From: Sunxiuqinia sp965372405
Lineage (GTDB): Bacteria > Bacteroidota > Bacteroidia > Bacteroidales > Prolixibacteraceae
Direction: 5' to 3'
DNA: 64,000 nt
Assembly: GCA_965372405.1 (NCBI GenBank)
Contig: CBDVCE010000009.1
Location: forward strand, 1 to 64,000
A model generated the notes under the pieces. It was not told where the DNA came from. It ran no database searches and saw only the letters and a program-made list of their open reading frames with translations. The stretch's first letter is position 1; each line of letters opens with the position of its first letter. Positions 1-8,069 of the stretch are shown piece by piece. Both the position numbers and the translations under genes were made by a program.

Positions 1-73
1 TTTTATACAGCTTCCGGGTAAGTGCACAGAGTGATGCTCATGCTGGGCACACACATTTGACACCATTGAGGCC

Positions 74-952
74 TTGAAAGGAATTTCATTCAGCATTCGG
101 CAAGGAGAATGTTTTGGGCTATTGGGCCCAAATGGTGCAGGTAAAACAACTACCATCTCCATCATGAGTTCACTTACAGAGTCTAGTGGAGGAGAAGTAA
201 GTATTGCCGGATATGATTTAAAAAGGAACCCCCTGGAATGCAAGAAGAAGATTGGTGTTGTTACTCAGGAAATAGCACTTTATAATGAGCTTTCGGCATA
301 TGACAACTTATTATTTTGGGGAGGCTTATATAATGTTCCGAAACCCGAATTAACTAAACGTATTGATGAAACTATAAACCTACTCGGACTATCCGACAGG
401 AAGAATGATAAGGTGAAAACTTATTCGGGGGGAATGAAACGCAGAATTAATATCGCTTCGGCATTGCTTCATAGGCCTAATATATTATTTATGGATGAGC
501 CCACTGTTGGCATTGATCCTCAAAGCCGGAATTTGATTTTTGAAGTGGTGGAAAAACTACATAAAGAGGGAATGACTATTGTTTATACCACTCATTACAT
601 GGAAGAAGCCGAGCGTTTGTGCAATCGTATCGGAATTATTGACAATGGAGAAATCATTGCGCAAGGAACATTGGATGAATTAAGGACATCGCATTCGATG
701 AAAGAATCCGTTGTTATTTCTTTCACCAATCTTTCGGATGAGCACTACACTACAATCACAAAAAACTGGAAAGATCTCCATCGTTTCGACGACACCATAC
801 ATTTTTATTCTATGAATATTCAAGGGGATTTATCGAAAATAATATTAAAGTGCAATGAGGTCGGACTTGACATCCTGCATATTGATATCCGAAAGATAAA
901 TCTTGAAACCATATTTTTAAGTTTAACCGGTAAACAACTGAGGGACAAATGA
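74..952 (+). CDS. ABC transporter ATP-binding protein, 5' end disrupted
   Basis: ATPase subunit of an ABC-2 type exporter. It powers the permease encoded directly downstream, whose start codon overlaps this gene's stop by 4 bases. Walker A (GPNGAGKTT), signature (YSGGMKRR), Walker B (ILFMDEPT) and the switch His (TTHYMEEAE) are all present, and the C-terminal extension is typical of drug or antibiotic ABC-2 ATPases. The listed start is a TTG and is probably not the real one: homology-like sequence (TFDTIEALKG) continues upstream to about base 53, but an in-frame TGA lies at 32-34 and no ATG follows it. The usual 20-25 N-terminal residues are therefore missing or frameshifted. Either the gene is damaged, or the first ~50 bases are a junction or assembly edge. 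The family call is secure; the substrate is unknown. Confidence 0.85.
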   Translation: MKGISFSIRQGECFGLLGPNGAGKTTTISIMSSLTESSGGEVSIAGYDLKRNPLECKKKIGVVTQEIALYNELSAYDNLLFWGGLYNVPKPELTKRIDETINLLGLSDRKNDKVKTYSGGMKRRINIASALLHRPNILFMDEPTVGIDPQSRNLIFEVVEKLHKEGMTIVYTTHYMEEAERLCNRIGIIDNGEIIAQGTLDELRTSHSMKESVVISFTNLSDEHYTTITKNWKDLHRFDDTIHFYSMNIQGDLSKIILKCNEVGLDILHIDIRKINLETIFLSLTGKQLRDK

Positions 953-1704
953 TAAAACTAGTAAAGAAAGATCTAAAATTATTCGTCGGTAATAAGCAAG
1001 ACATGTTGCTGACCTTTGTATTGCCTATAATTTTTATTACTCTGTTTTCTTTTATTTTCGGGAACATGGGTAATACCGAGGAAGATAAATTAGGAGGGCT
1101 TGTTCACGTTGTGGCAGGTACGTCAGTTATGATGCTCTTATTTTCAGTTGCGGAGATAGGAGGTAGTATTTTAGATGAAAAGCAGGAAGGCATGTTAAAG
1201 AAATTACTATGCTCACCCTTGCACCCTAACCATATCCTTTATGGGAAAATAGTATTTGCGAATATCATTTCCATTGCTCAGCTGTCAATCATGTTCGTAT
1301 ACGCTTGGCTAGTTTTTGGCTTAGACATTATGCATCATCTTCCTTCTCTTATTCTAATGATTGTTGTTATAGCTTATGCATGTGCCAGTTTTGGTGTTCT
1401 TCTTGCTTCATTTACCAAATCTCGCAAACAGGTGCAAGGACTTTCAACCATAATTATTATGATTATGAGTGCTATAGGTGGAAGTATGATACCTCTATTC
1501 GTGATGCCCGAAATTATGCAAAAGATTGCTGTTGTTTCGGTTAATTATTGGGGGATACAGGGGATTTATGACATCTTCCTGAAGCATCTTACGATAACAG
1601 ACATTACATTTCTATCTAAAGTTTTTGCTTTAATTGGCATTGGAACTTTATTGAATTTCATTGCGCTCCTGATGTTCAAGAAAAATATTTTAAAGATTGT
1701 ATAA
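949..1704 (+). CDS. ABC-2 type transporter permease
   Basis: Membrane subunit (251 aa) partnering the ATPase just upstream through an ATGA overlap, so the two are translationally coupled. An N-terminal hydrophobic segment (about residues 20-40) is followed by a cytoplasmic stretch with the ABC-2 hallmark (EKQEGMLKKLLCSPLHP) and then five further hydrophobic helices, as in the ABC2_membrane family. It is probably an exporter of a drug, lipid or peptide; nothing in the sequence fixes the substrate. A LytS/LytTR two-component pair follows about 310 bases downstream on the same strand, an arrangement often seen where the sensor controls the transporter. That link is an inference. Confidence 0.85.
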   Translation: MIKLVKKDLKLFVGNKQDMLLTFVLPIIFITLFSFIFGNMGNTEEDKLGGLVHVVAGTSVMMLLFSVAEIGGSILDEKQEGMLKKLLCSPLHPNHILYGKIVFANIISIAQLSIMFVYAWLVFGLDIMHHLPSLILMIVVIAYACASFGVLLASFTKSRKQVQGLSTIIIMIMSAIGGSMIPLFVMPEIMQKIAVVSVNYWGIQGIYDIFLKHLTITDITFLSKVFALIGIGTLLNFIALLMFKKNILKIV

Positions 1705-1749
1705 TGGACAAAATACACTGGCTACATAGTATAGTGCAACAATAAATGA

Positions 1750-1902
1750 TCCGAAAAAGGAATACTAAAAATTGAACGTGGTGGTGGTGGTGGTGGTTTT
1801 TATGATGCAGACTGGAGATGCCGTTCAGCTTGTCGTGGTGAGGGAACACGTCCGGGAAACAAAGGAGCTGGAATGAGTTTTAGAATAGTTAAAGACAATT
1901 AA
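1750..1902 (+). pseudogene. Remnant of a formylglycine-generating-enzyme (SUMF1)-like gene, C-terminal end only
   Basis: A short reading frame opens after a TGA at 1747-1749 and ends at TAA 1900-1902, with no start codon of its own. Its translation carries the C-terminal signature of the FGE-sulfatase/SUMF1 fold: an Arg-Gly-Gly stretch, then Tyr-Asp and Trp (FYDADWRCRSA), CRGEGTRPGN and the closing MSFRIV, matching the family pattern RGGSW...CRSAxR...PGNR...GFR(I/L)V. The Gly-Gly has grown into a run of six GGT codons at 1780-1797. About 200 N-terminal residues are missing. I read this as a decayed gene end. It is too short for certainty. Confidence 0.55.
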
Positions 1903-1934
1903 ATGGCTGCAATTAACTTACTTTTTAAAATCAC

Positions 1935-1968
1935 ACCCCTGACAAGATAAGTGTGCCTTGTCAGGGGT
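1935..1968. terminator. Strong hairpin between the FGE remnant and the histidine kinase gene
   Basis: A perfect 12-bp inverted repeat (ACCCCTGACAAG / CTTGTCAGGGGT) surrounds a 10-base loop. No run of T follows on either strand, so it is not a textbook intrinsic terminator. It could still block read-through from the ABC genes or protect a 3' end. The rest of the 312-base gap 1705-2016 holds only the gene remnant upstream and the AT-rich leader of the kinase gene. Confidence 0.4.
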
Positions 1969-2016
1969 AACAAAATGTAAATTTCTCAATGTAAAAAATT
2001 ATTTACCTTAGACATC

Positions 2017-3084
2017 ATGAAAAATAATAATATCAAAAAGAGGAAGGTTTACTTTAAAACTATAATGTGGATTATTATTTTTATTGGTACTCCCTGCCTC
2101 ATTGGCTTTTTATTTCAAGGCTCAAAATTATTTTCCTCTATTTCCTATTATTTAACTTATACTACAATTGGATATGCTTATGGTTTTGCCTTTGGCGGAG
2201 GCAATTGGTTAATCGGCAAATATACCGAAAAGCTCGACTGGGAAAAGAATCCTAAAAGGACAAATCTGATCAGCTTTGTTTTATTTATAGGTTATGGAAT
2301 AACTATGAGTATAATGATTCCTTACTTAAATGATGTTTTTTTGTGGGGTATGTCAGGAAAGGAAGTTTTTTATGACGTATCGGTAAAGGCTTTTATGACT
2401 ATAGTTGCAGATCTGATTATATTTTATTTTTATTATTCATCATTTATAACAAATAATTGGATAAAATCCATTGAAAAAAATGAGGAATTAAAAAGGGAGA
2501 ATTTAATAGCAAAATATGAGGCACTAAAAAACCAGGTAAATCCACATTTTCTTTTTAACAGCTTAAATACACTTAGCGGAGTGGTAGAACAAAAACCTGA
2601 GTTCGGCACAGCTTTTATTAAGAAACTATCGGATATATACAGGTATGTATTGGAGCAAAGTGATAAAGAGTTGGTTTCAATACATGATGAAATGAAATTT
2701 GTAGAGAATTATATTTTCCTTTCACAAATGAGGTTTGGGAAAGGGCTTATATTCAATTCGCACCTAACTAAAAATCAAAACTCCCAAGTTGCTCCATTGG
2801 GCCTGCAAATGCTGGTTGAAAATGCGATCAAGCATAATATAATATCATATGACATGCCACTGAAAATTGAAATTACACTTGAAAAAGATTTTATATCAGT
2901 AAGGAACAACCTTCAAAAGAAAAAAACAGTTATTTCGAGCAATGAACCATTGGGACTTGAGAACCTAAAAAAAAGATATGTGTATCTTTCTGACTCATCA
3001 ATTGAAATAATTAAATCTGATAGCGAATTTTTAGTTAAGTTGCCAATTATTGAAACCGAAAGAAATGAACTGCCTAATTATTGA
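2017..3084 (+). CDS. LytS-family sensor histidine kinase (His_kinase/HATPase)
   Basis: Membrane sensor kinase of 355 aa. Four predicted helices fill roughly residues 10-150. A coiled linker (EKNEELKRENLIAKYEALKNQ) then leads to the His_kinase domain with its phospho-acceptor motif NPHFLFNSLN, and to a short HATPase with an Asn box (LVENAIKHN) and a degenerate glycine box (GLENLKKR). This is the LytS/YehU architecture typical of Bacteroidota. It overlaps the following LytTR regulator gene by 20 bases, so the two form an operon. The stimulus cannot be read from the sequence; the upstream ABC-2 exporter suggests a membrane-active compound, which is inference. Confidence 0.9.
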   Translation: MKNNNIKKRKVYFKTIMWIIIFIGTPCLIGFLFQGSKLFSSISYYLTYTTIGYAYGFAFGGGNWLIGKYTEKLDWEKNPKRTNLISFVLFIGYGITMSIMIPYLNDVFLWGMSGKEVFYDVSVKAFMTIVADLIIFYFYYSSFITNNWIKSIEKNEELKRENLIAKYEALKNQVNPHFLFNSLNTLSGVVEQKPEFGTAFIKKLSDIYRYVLEQSDKELVSIHDEMKFVENYIFLSQMRFGKGLIFNSHLTKNQNSQVAPLGLQMLVENAIKHNIISYDMPLKIEITLEKDFISVRNNLQKKKTVISSNEPLGLENLKKRYVYLSDSSIEIIKSDSEFLVKLPIIETERNELPNY

Positions 3085-3817
3085 AGATGAGAAAGTAGCT
3101 GCCGAAAGGCTTTCCGGATTAATTAAAAAATATGATCAATCCATAGAAATCCTGGAAATCATTCAATCGGTTAAAAATGCTGTAAAATGGATAAATAACA
3201 ATCAGGCACCCGATTTAATTTTTATGGATATTCAACTGGCCGATGGTTTAAGTTTTGAAATATTTGAACAAGCCATTGTTAAAACGCCGGTTATTTTCAC
3301 AACTGCCTATGACGAATATGCCCTTAAAGCATTTAAAGTGAATAGTATTGATTATTTATTAAAACCAATTGATCAGGACGAATTAAAAAATGCGATTGAT
3401 AAATTTAAAGAAAACAACACACCCAAAGAGATACCTGCACTGGTATTTGATAACATACTACAATCGCTCACAAAAAAGTATAAAAATAAATTTGTAATTA
3501 AAGTAGGGGAGCACATCAAAGTTTTTACCATCGACGATGTGCAATGTTTCTATAGCATGGAAAAATACACCTTCCTTCAAAATAATGCAGGGCGCGATTA
3601 TGCCATCGGCTATTCGCTTGATCAGTTAGAAGATATATTAGATCCTGCAAGGTTTTTCAGGATTAATCGCAAATTCATCGTTTCCTCTTTGGCAATTTTA
3701 GACATCATCAGTTTTTCGAATAGTCGTCTACAAGTGAAACTTAATTCAAACAAATCCGATGATATGATAGTGAGTCGTGAAAAGGTGCAGGATTTTAAGA
3801 AATGGTTAGAGAGTTGA
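3065..3817 (+). CDS. LytTR-family response regulator
   Basis: Cytoplasmic transcription regulator of 250 aa: an N-terminal receiver domain followed by a LytTR DNA-binding domain. The acidic pocket (IIEDE), phospho-acceptor Asp (LIFMDIQL), conserved Thr (FTTAYDEYA) and Lys (YLLKPID) are visible. The C-terminal part shows LytTR features (DDVQCFYSMEKYTFL and the RINRKFIVS block). I chose the ATG at 3065 over a TTG five codons earlier because it begins directly with the receiver strand (MNCLIIEDE). It overlaps the kinase gene and is its evident partner. The nearest candidate target is the ABC-2 exporter upstream. Confidence 0.9.
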   Translation: MNCLIIEDEKVAAERLSGLIKKYDQSIEILEIIQSVKNAVKWINNNQAPDLIFMDIQLADGLSFEIFEQAIVKTPVIFTTAYDEYALKAFKVNSIDYLLKPIDQDELKNAIDKFKENNTPKEIPALVFDNILQSLTKKYKNKFVIKVGEHIKVFTIDDVQCFYSMEKYTFLQNNAGRDYAIGYSLDQLEDILDPARFFRINRKFIVSSLAILDIISFSNSRLQVKLNSNKSDDMIVSREKVQDFKKWLES

Positions 3818-3919
3818 TTTAGACTTCTATCTCAAGTTTTAAACATTTATTTAAGGGTCAAATAGTACAAACTACCCCCTCCGTTCCGACAAGAGTCGGA
3901 ACTCGAAATGGGTCAAGTC

Positions 3920-3980
3920 ATTCTGAACTTGTTTCAGAATCTCCTTTCACAAGAGACAGACCCTGAAATAAATTCAGGGT
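3920..3980. repeat. Two small palindromes of the dispersed-repeat type
   Basis: Two adjacent short inverted repeats: ATTCTGAA/TTCAGAAT at 3920-3940 and ACCCTGAA/TTCAGGGT at 3960-3980. Wording of this kind (TTCTGAA...TTTCAGAAT, CCTGAAATAAATTCAGG) is common in dispersed intergenic repeats in many bacteria. Together with 4044-4153 they fill the 410-base gap 3818-4227, which otherwise contains no gene. Confidence 0.55.
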
Positions 3981-4043
3981 GACAGGTGGATTAATGGGCT
4001 GGATGTGGAGTAGCGTAATTTTGAGGCAGAATAAGGTATCATA

Positions 4044-4153
4044 CAGAGATCCCGGCCTTCTCCGGGATGAATTCGGACTTGAGGGGACAAAAATAATGGA
4101 GGATGAACAATGCTTCAGACAGAGATCCCGGCCTTCGCCGGGATGAGTTTGGA
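4044..4153. repeat. Tandem pair of REP-like palindromic units
   Basis: Two direct copies, about 76 bases apart, of a unit reading CAGAGATCCCGGCCTT..CCGGGATGA (4044-4077 and 4120-4153). Each contains an inverted repeat: ATCCCGG/CCGGGAT at 4049-4068 and ATCCCGGC/GCCGGGAT at 4125-4144. The second copy differs from the first by a few compensated bases (TTCTCC versus TTCGCC). These are probably non-autonomous REP elements between the response regulator and yaaA. Any open frame across them is an artefact of the repeat. Confidence 0.6.
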
Positions 4154-4227
4154 TTCTTGAGGCGATTTTGAATACCTTTAAACCTTTCAGGATTGTACTT
4201 GTTTTTAAAACGAAAAAACGGATTCTC

Positions 4228-5001
4228 ATGATTGCAATTATATCGCCAGCCAAAGCATTGGACTTTAAAAACAAACCGATTACCAGCAGTTTTACTCAGC
4301 CCCAGTTTCTTACTGATGCTAAAAAACTAAACAGGCAGCTAAAAACGCTTTCGGCTTCTGACTTAACGGAACTGATGGGCATTTCACAGAAACTTGCCGA
4401 ATTAAATGTTGATCGTAATTTGCTTTGGAAACCACCTTTCACTTCTGAAAATGCAAAACAGGCGGTATTGGCTTTTAATGGCGATGTATATCAAGGTTTG
4501 CAAGCTGAAACATTTTCACCGGATGATTTTGAAATTGCCCAAAATCAGATAAGGATATTATCTGGTTTGTATGGTTTGTTAAAACCATTGGATTTGATTC
4601 AGGCCTACCGATTGGAAATGGGCTCGAAATTAAAATTCAAGGAGTACAATAATCTGTATGAGTTTTGGAAAGTAAAGCTTACCCGAACGCTTAACAAAGA
4701 ATTGAAAGCCAATGGTGGGCCTTTAATTAATTTGGCCTCCAATGAGTATTCAAAAGTAATCGATTTAAAGAAAATTAAAGCGGAAGTAATTACCCCATCT
4801 TTCAAAGATCATAAGAATGGTAAATACCAAATGATCTCCTTCTTTGCCAAAAAAGCACGAGGGCTTATGTGCCGTTTTATGGTTCAGAATAAGATTGAAA
4901 ACCCGGAGGAATTAAAAGCCTTCGATATGGAAGGCTATTATTTCAACAATGATCTTTCGAACGGAAACAATTGGGTATTTACCAGAGCCAAGCAACTTTA
5001 A
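4228..5001 (+). CDS. yaaA: Peroxide stress protein YaaA (DUF328/UPF0246)
   Basis: Cytoplasmic protein of 257 aa, the normal family length. It begins with the family's N-terminal signature MIAIISPAKALDF and contains FNGDVYQGL, RILSGLYGLLKPLD, YRLEMGSKL, NLASNEYSK and the C-terminal FDMEGYYF blocks. In E. coli YaaA limits free iron and oxidative DNA damage under peroxide stress. The start at 4228 gives the conserved N-terminus; an in-frame ATG 20 codons upstream lies just past the REP-like repeats and adds a non-conserved leader. Its stop overlaps the end of the convergent sulfatase gene by 4 bases. Confidence 0.93.
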   Translation: MIAIISPAKALDFKNKPITSSFTQPQFLTDAKKLNRQLKTLSASDLTELMGISQKLAELNVDRNLLWKPPFTSENAKQAVLAFNGDVYQGLQAETFSPDDFEIAQNQIRILSGLYGLLKPLDLIQAYRLEMGSKLKFKEYNNLYEFWKVKLTRTLNKELKANGGPLINLASNEYSKVIDLKKIKAEVITPSFKDHKNGKYQMISFFAKKARGLMCRFMVQNKIENPEELKAFDMEGYYFNNDLSNGNNWVFTRAKQL

Positions 5002-6308
5002 TTCAGCGACGAATCAAAGGATTTAATCATCTTTGAAAGCTTTTTAACAATCTCAGGATGCTGATCGGCAAGATTATTTTGCTCTTCAATATCATTTTCC
5101 AAATTATAAAGAGACACAGGAAACGCACCATCCTCTTTTAAATTCCAGCCAATGGTTTTTGTAATGTGCAATTTCCATTTGCCCAAACGCACGGCTTCAG
5201 GCTTTCCATCACGCGCATAGAAATAAAGAGCACGGTCGGGCAATTCTTCATTCGCTGGGTTTTTCAGTAAATCCAGAATATTCATCCCATCAAACTGAGG
5301 TGTTTCATTCGCTTCAGCCTCAACAATTGCCGATAAGGTTGGGAACAAATCCATGGTAGTCACCATCTCGCCACAAACTGAGTTTGAAGGAATAACTTTT
5401 GGCCAGCTAATAATTCCGGGAACACGCTGTCCGCCATCCCAAGTCTGTGATTTTTTGCCGCGCAATGGTTTTGCAGAACCCACTCTCGGCCCATTATCCG
5501 ATGTAAATATGAAAATAGTGTTCTCGTAAATCCCTTCTTCTTTCAATGCTTTTACAATTTCACCTGCACTCCAGTCGAGCTCCATAATTACGTCGCCATA
5601 CAAGCCAAGCTTACTTTTGCCTTGAAACTTTTCGGAGGCAAACAAAGGGGTGTGTGGCATATTATGCGCCAGGTACAAAAAGAATGGCTTGTCTCCCCTA
5701 TTCTTAATTTGAGCAACTGCCTCATCGGTATATCGTTTTGTTAGGTAATGCTGATCTGGCCCTCCTTCAATTATCTCTTCATTTCGGTAAAACGGCAATG
5801 GTGGTGCCTGAAAATTAAGATGCCTGTAAAAATGGTTATCCATATCATTGGAATACGGCACACCATAGAATTGCTCAAAACCATGATTCCAAGGCATGAA
5901 TTCAGCTTTATGCCCAAGGTGCCATTTCCCTACAATTGAAGTTGAATAGCCATTATCCTGAAACATTTCTGCCAGTGTATATTCTTCTTGTTTTAGTCCG
6001 CCTTCTGAAAAAGGAAAAAGAACGGCCTCGTGCAAATCGCATCGCTTTGGATAACGACCAGTTAGCAATCCTGCCCGTGAAGGAGTGCATACCGTAGCCG
6101 GCACATAGAAATCGGTAAAACGAATTCCACTTGCTGCTATATCATCCAGATTCGGGGTTTCAAAACCTTCAGCACCATAGCAACCCACATCAGCATATCC
6201 CTGATCATCAGTAAAGAAAATTATGACGTTCGGCTTTGTCTCTTTTGGGGATTTATTGGTGCATCCAAATGCTACAAACAGGAGTAAGAGTAGAGCGAGC
6301 AATTTCAT
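4998..6308 (-). CDS. Sulfatase (arylsulfatase family), lipoprotein
   Basis: Hydrolyses sulfate esters, probably on a sulfated glycan. A lipoprotein signal peptide ends at Cys16 (VAFGC), so the enzyme is membrane-anchored in the periplasm or on the surface. Sulfatase motifs are clear: metal-binding Asp34-Asp35 (FFTDDQG), the Cys-type formylglycine site C74-T-P-S-R followed by LLTGRYPKR, the KWHLG block and FTSDNGPR. Length (436 aa) is normal for the family. A formylglycine-generating or anaerobic maturase enzyme is needed for activity; the only trace of one in the window is the FGE-like remnant at 1750-1902. The gene stands alone, and the substrate is undetermined. Confidence 0.92.
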   Translation of the reverse strand: MKLLALLLLLFVAFGCTNKSPKETKPNVIIFFTDDQGYADVGCYGAEGFETPNLDDIAASGIRFTDFYVPATVCTPSRAGLLTGRYPKRCDLHEAVLFPFSEGGLKQEEYTLAEMFQDNGYSTSIVGKWHLGHKAEFMPWNHGFEQFYGVPYSNDMDNHFYRHLNFQAPPLPFYRNEEIIEGGPDQHYLTKRYTDEAVAQIKNRGDKPFFLYLAHNMPHTPLFASEKFQGKSKLGLYGDVIMELDWSAGEIVKALKEEGIYENTIFIFTSDNGPRVGSAKPLRGKKSQTWDGGQRVPGIISWPKVIPSNSVCGEMVTTMDLFPTLSAIVEAEANETPQFDGMNILDLLKNPANEELPDRALYFYARDGKPEAVRLGKWKLHITKTIGWNLKEDGAFPVSLYNLENDIEEQNNLADQHPEIVKKLSKMIKSFDSSLN

Positions 6309-6427
6309 ATTAGCTGGTGTTTTAGGTTTTATTAAAGCTCGCTAATTTAATTATAGTTTCAGCATCTCACAAACTCAATCGGATTGCGATAGATCATAAA
6401 ACACAGCAGAGAGCCGGATCTAAATAA

Positions 6428-6613
6428 TCAATGTTTCTTTAAGTTATAAAATTTAATAATCTCTTGCTTCTCGTCTTCATCAACGGATTTCATATAGGAT
6501 TTCCAACCCGGACACCAGTTGATATGCCATCTCCAAAACTTACCAATAAGGGATTGAGGTTTCTTATCATATTGTGCTCTAAACTTGCAGTTTTCACATT
6601 GAATATTAGCCAT
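6428..6613 (-). CDS. Small Cys-rich protein (61 aa), unknown function
   Basis: A 61-residue protein beginning MANIQCENCKFR, with a CxxC pair (Cys6, Cys9) and a further Cys in WCPGWKSYMKS, followed by an acidic-basic tail. The cysteine arrangement suggests a small metal-binding protein. I do not recognise a characterised family. It is judged real because the frame has compact, protein-like composition, sits alone between a terminator (6646-6672) and the sulfatase gene, and has no larger competing gene. A role in metal binding is inference only. Confidence 0.6.
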   Translation of the reverse strand: MANIQCENCKFRAQYDKKPQSLIGKFWRWHINWCPGWKSYMKSVDEDEKQEIIKFYNLKKH

Positions 6614-6645
6614 TACATTCTGATTATTTTATTCTTTAAAGCTAT

Positions 6646-6672
6646 AAAAAAGCACGATGGAATCATCGTGCT
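6646..6672 (-). terminator. Rho-independent terminator of the RND efflux operon
   Basis: Read on the minus strand, a 9-bp stem (AGCACGATG with CATCGTGCT) is followed directly by a run of six T. It lies about 35 bases past the stop of the TolC-like gene and closes the operon that begins at 12477. Confidence 0.85.
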
Positions 6673-6706
6673 CCATTCAATAAAACTTCAGAAACATTAG
6701 AAATGT

Positions 6707-8005
6707 TTACTGATACTCACTAACAATCCCCCCAGTAATTTGTAATAGATCGGTATTTGATTGAATAAGATTATAAATGGCCTTAAACCTTGAAGTAGCA
6801 GCATTCATATAAACCATTTGAACATCGCGATAATTGAACGAGTTAATTGCACCGCTTTTTAGTTTATCTGCTGATAAATCTAGATTCAACTTTGCGGCAG
6901 CTTCTTTCTCATTCGCTAAATCCAAAATCGCTTTCTGTACATTATAGTTGCTGAATAATTGCAGTAACTGATTGTTTAAACTGTGTTTCATTTGAGAAGT
7001 TTGAACCTGTGCCGACTCCTCGTTTATTTGAGCAATTTGCACACTACGCTTGGACACACCTCCATTAAATATATTGAATGAAAGCGTAAGTCCAATATAT
7101 GCATCCATTGAATTCTGACTTACATCTTGAGTGGAACCCGAGTAATAGTTATCCATAGTGTTACTGCGTAAACCCGTATTGAAACTTAGCGAAGGATTAA
7201 TTTTACTTTTCGACAAAGCTGTTTCTTTTGCCAGCAGACTTTGGTTTAAATACTGATTCCTTAAAGTTTGATTATTTGACATCAATTTCGCAGACAGATC
7301 TTCCATATGATAATCTGTTGTACTTACTTCCAGATCAGATATCAGCTTCCACAACGTATTATCTTCTACAGCCAGCGAATAATTTAAGGTTCGTATAGAA
7401 TTCTCGTAATTAACCTTCTGTTGCAGATAATTGGATTGGTCTTCGAGCCACGAAGTTTTGGCCTGTAAACTTTCGTAAGTTGTACTTGCCCCAATCTCTT
7501 TACTATCCTCGGTTCGTCGATATCTATCTTCAGACAAATTACTTAGCTCTTCAAATACATCAACAATCTCTTTTTGCAAGAGGCAATTGTTATACGCCAG
7601 AATAATATCCTGAATGGTATTCTCAACCAACAAGGCCGTATTTCCTTTTGATAGCTTTTCCAATTCTTCAAACTTCTGCTTCGAAATTTTAGCAGAGAAT
7701 CCATTAAAAACCATCCAATTCAAGGTAAGCTCAGGCGTAATGGTTTGTGTTTGATAGTTTTCAATATCGTTAGAATTAAAGTTCTCCCTGCCACTCAGGG
7801 AAAAATTAACTGAGGGCAGTGCGCCTGTGTTCCCCCAGTTATTATTCAGTGAAGCAATCTCTTCGCTTTTCTGCGTAATTTGCAGTGCATAATTATTTTC
7901 GAGTCCAACTGTTATTGCCTCATTTAATGACAAGCTGCTCTGTGCAATGGCACTTATTGAGAACATGACGCTAAGAATTGGAAGAATATATTTTATTGTT
8001 TTCAT
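6707..8005 (-). CDS. TolC-family outer membrane efflux protein
   Basis: Outer-membrane channel (432 aa) for the tripartite RND pump encoded upstream. A signal peptide (MKTIKYILPILSVMFSISAIAQ) precedes the paired helical repeats of the OEP family (SLNEAITVGLENNYALQI, GLRSNTMDN, LTLSFNIFNGG). The start at 8005 was chosen because it puts the signal peptide at the N-terminus; an upstream in-frame start adds 18 unlikely residues. It is the last gene of the MFP-RND-TolC operon and is followed by a clear terminator. Confidence 0.9.
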   Translation of the reverse strand: MKTIKYILPILSVMFSISAIAQSSLSLNEAITVGLENNYALQITQKSEEIASLNNNWGNTGALPSVNFSLSGRENFNSNDIENYQTQTITPELTLNWMVFNGFSAKISKQKFEELEKLSKGNTALLVENTIQDIILAYNNCLLQKEIVDVFEELSNLSEDRYRRTEDSKEIGASTTYESLQAKTSWLEDQSNYLQQKVNYENSIRTLNYSLAVEDNTLWKLISDLEVSTTDYHMEDLSAKLMSNNQTLRNQYLNQSLLAKETALSKSKINPSLSFNTGLRSNTMDNYYSGSTQDVSQNSMDAYIGLTLSFNIFNGGVSKRSVQIAQINEESAQVQTSQMKHSLNNQLLQLFSNYNVQKAILDLANEKEAAAKLNLDLSADKLKSGAINSFNYRDVQMVYMNAATSRFKAIYNLIQSNTDLLQITGGIVSEYQ

Positions 8006-8069
8006 GATTTCTATTTTAGAATGAAGTAATAATCGGAGTGCACTTTTATGTAGCTCCAAATATTAAGGC

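Noticed and set aside
1780..1797. GGT repeat as a microsatellite-type regulatory switch
   Set aside because: It lies inside a gene remnant with no intact frame to switch; slippage during decay is simpler.
3918..4274. Minus-strand open frame of 118 codons
   Set aside because: It translates the REP-like palindromes and overlaps yaaA; composition follows the repeats, not a protein family.
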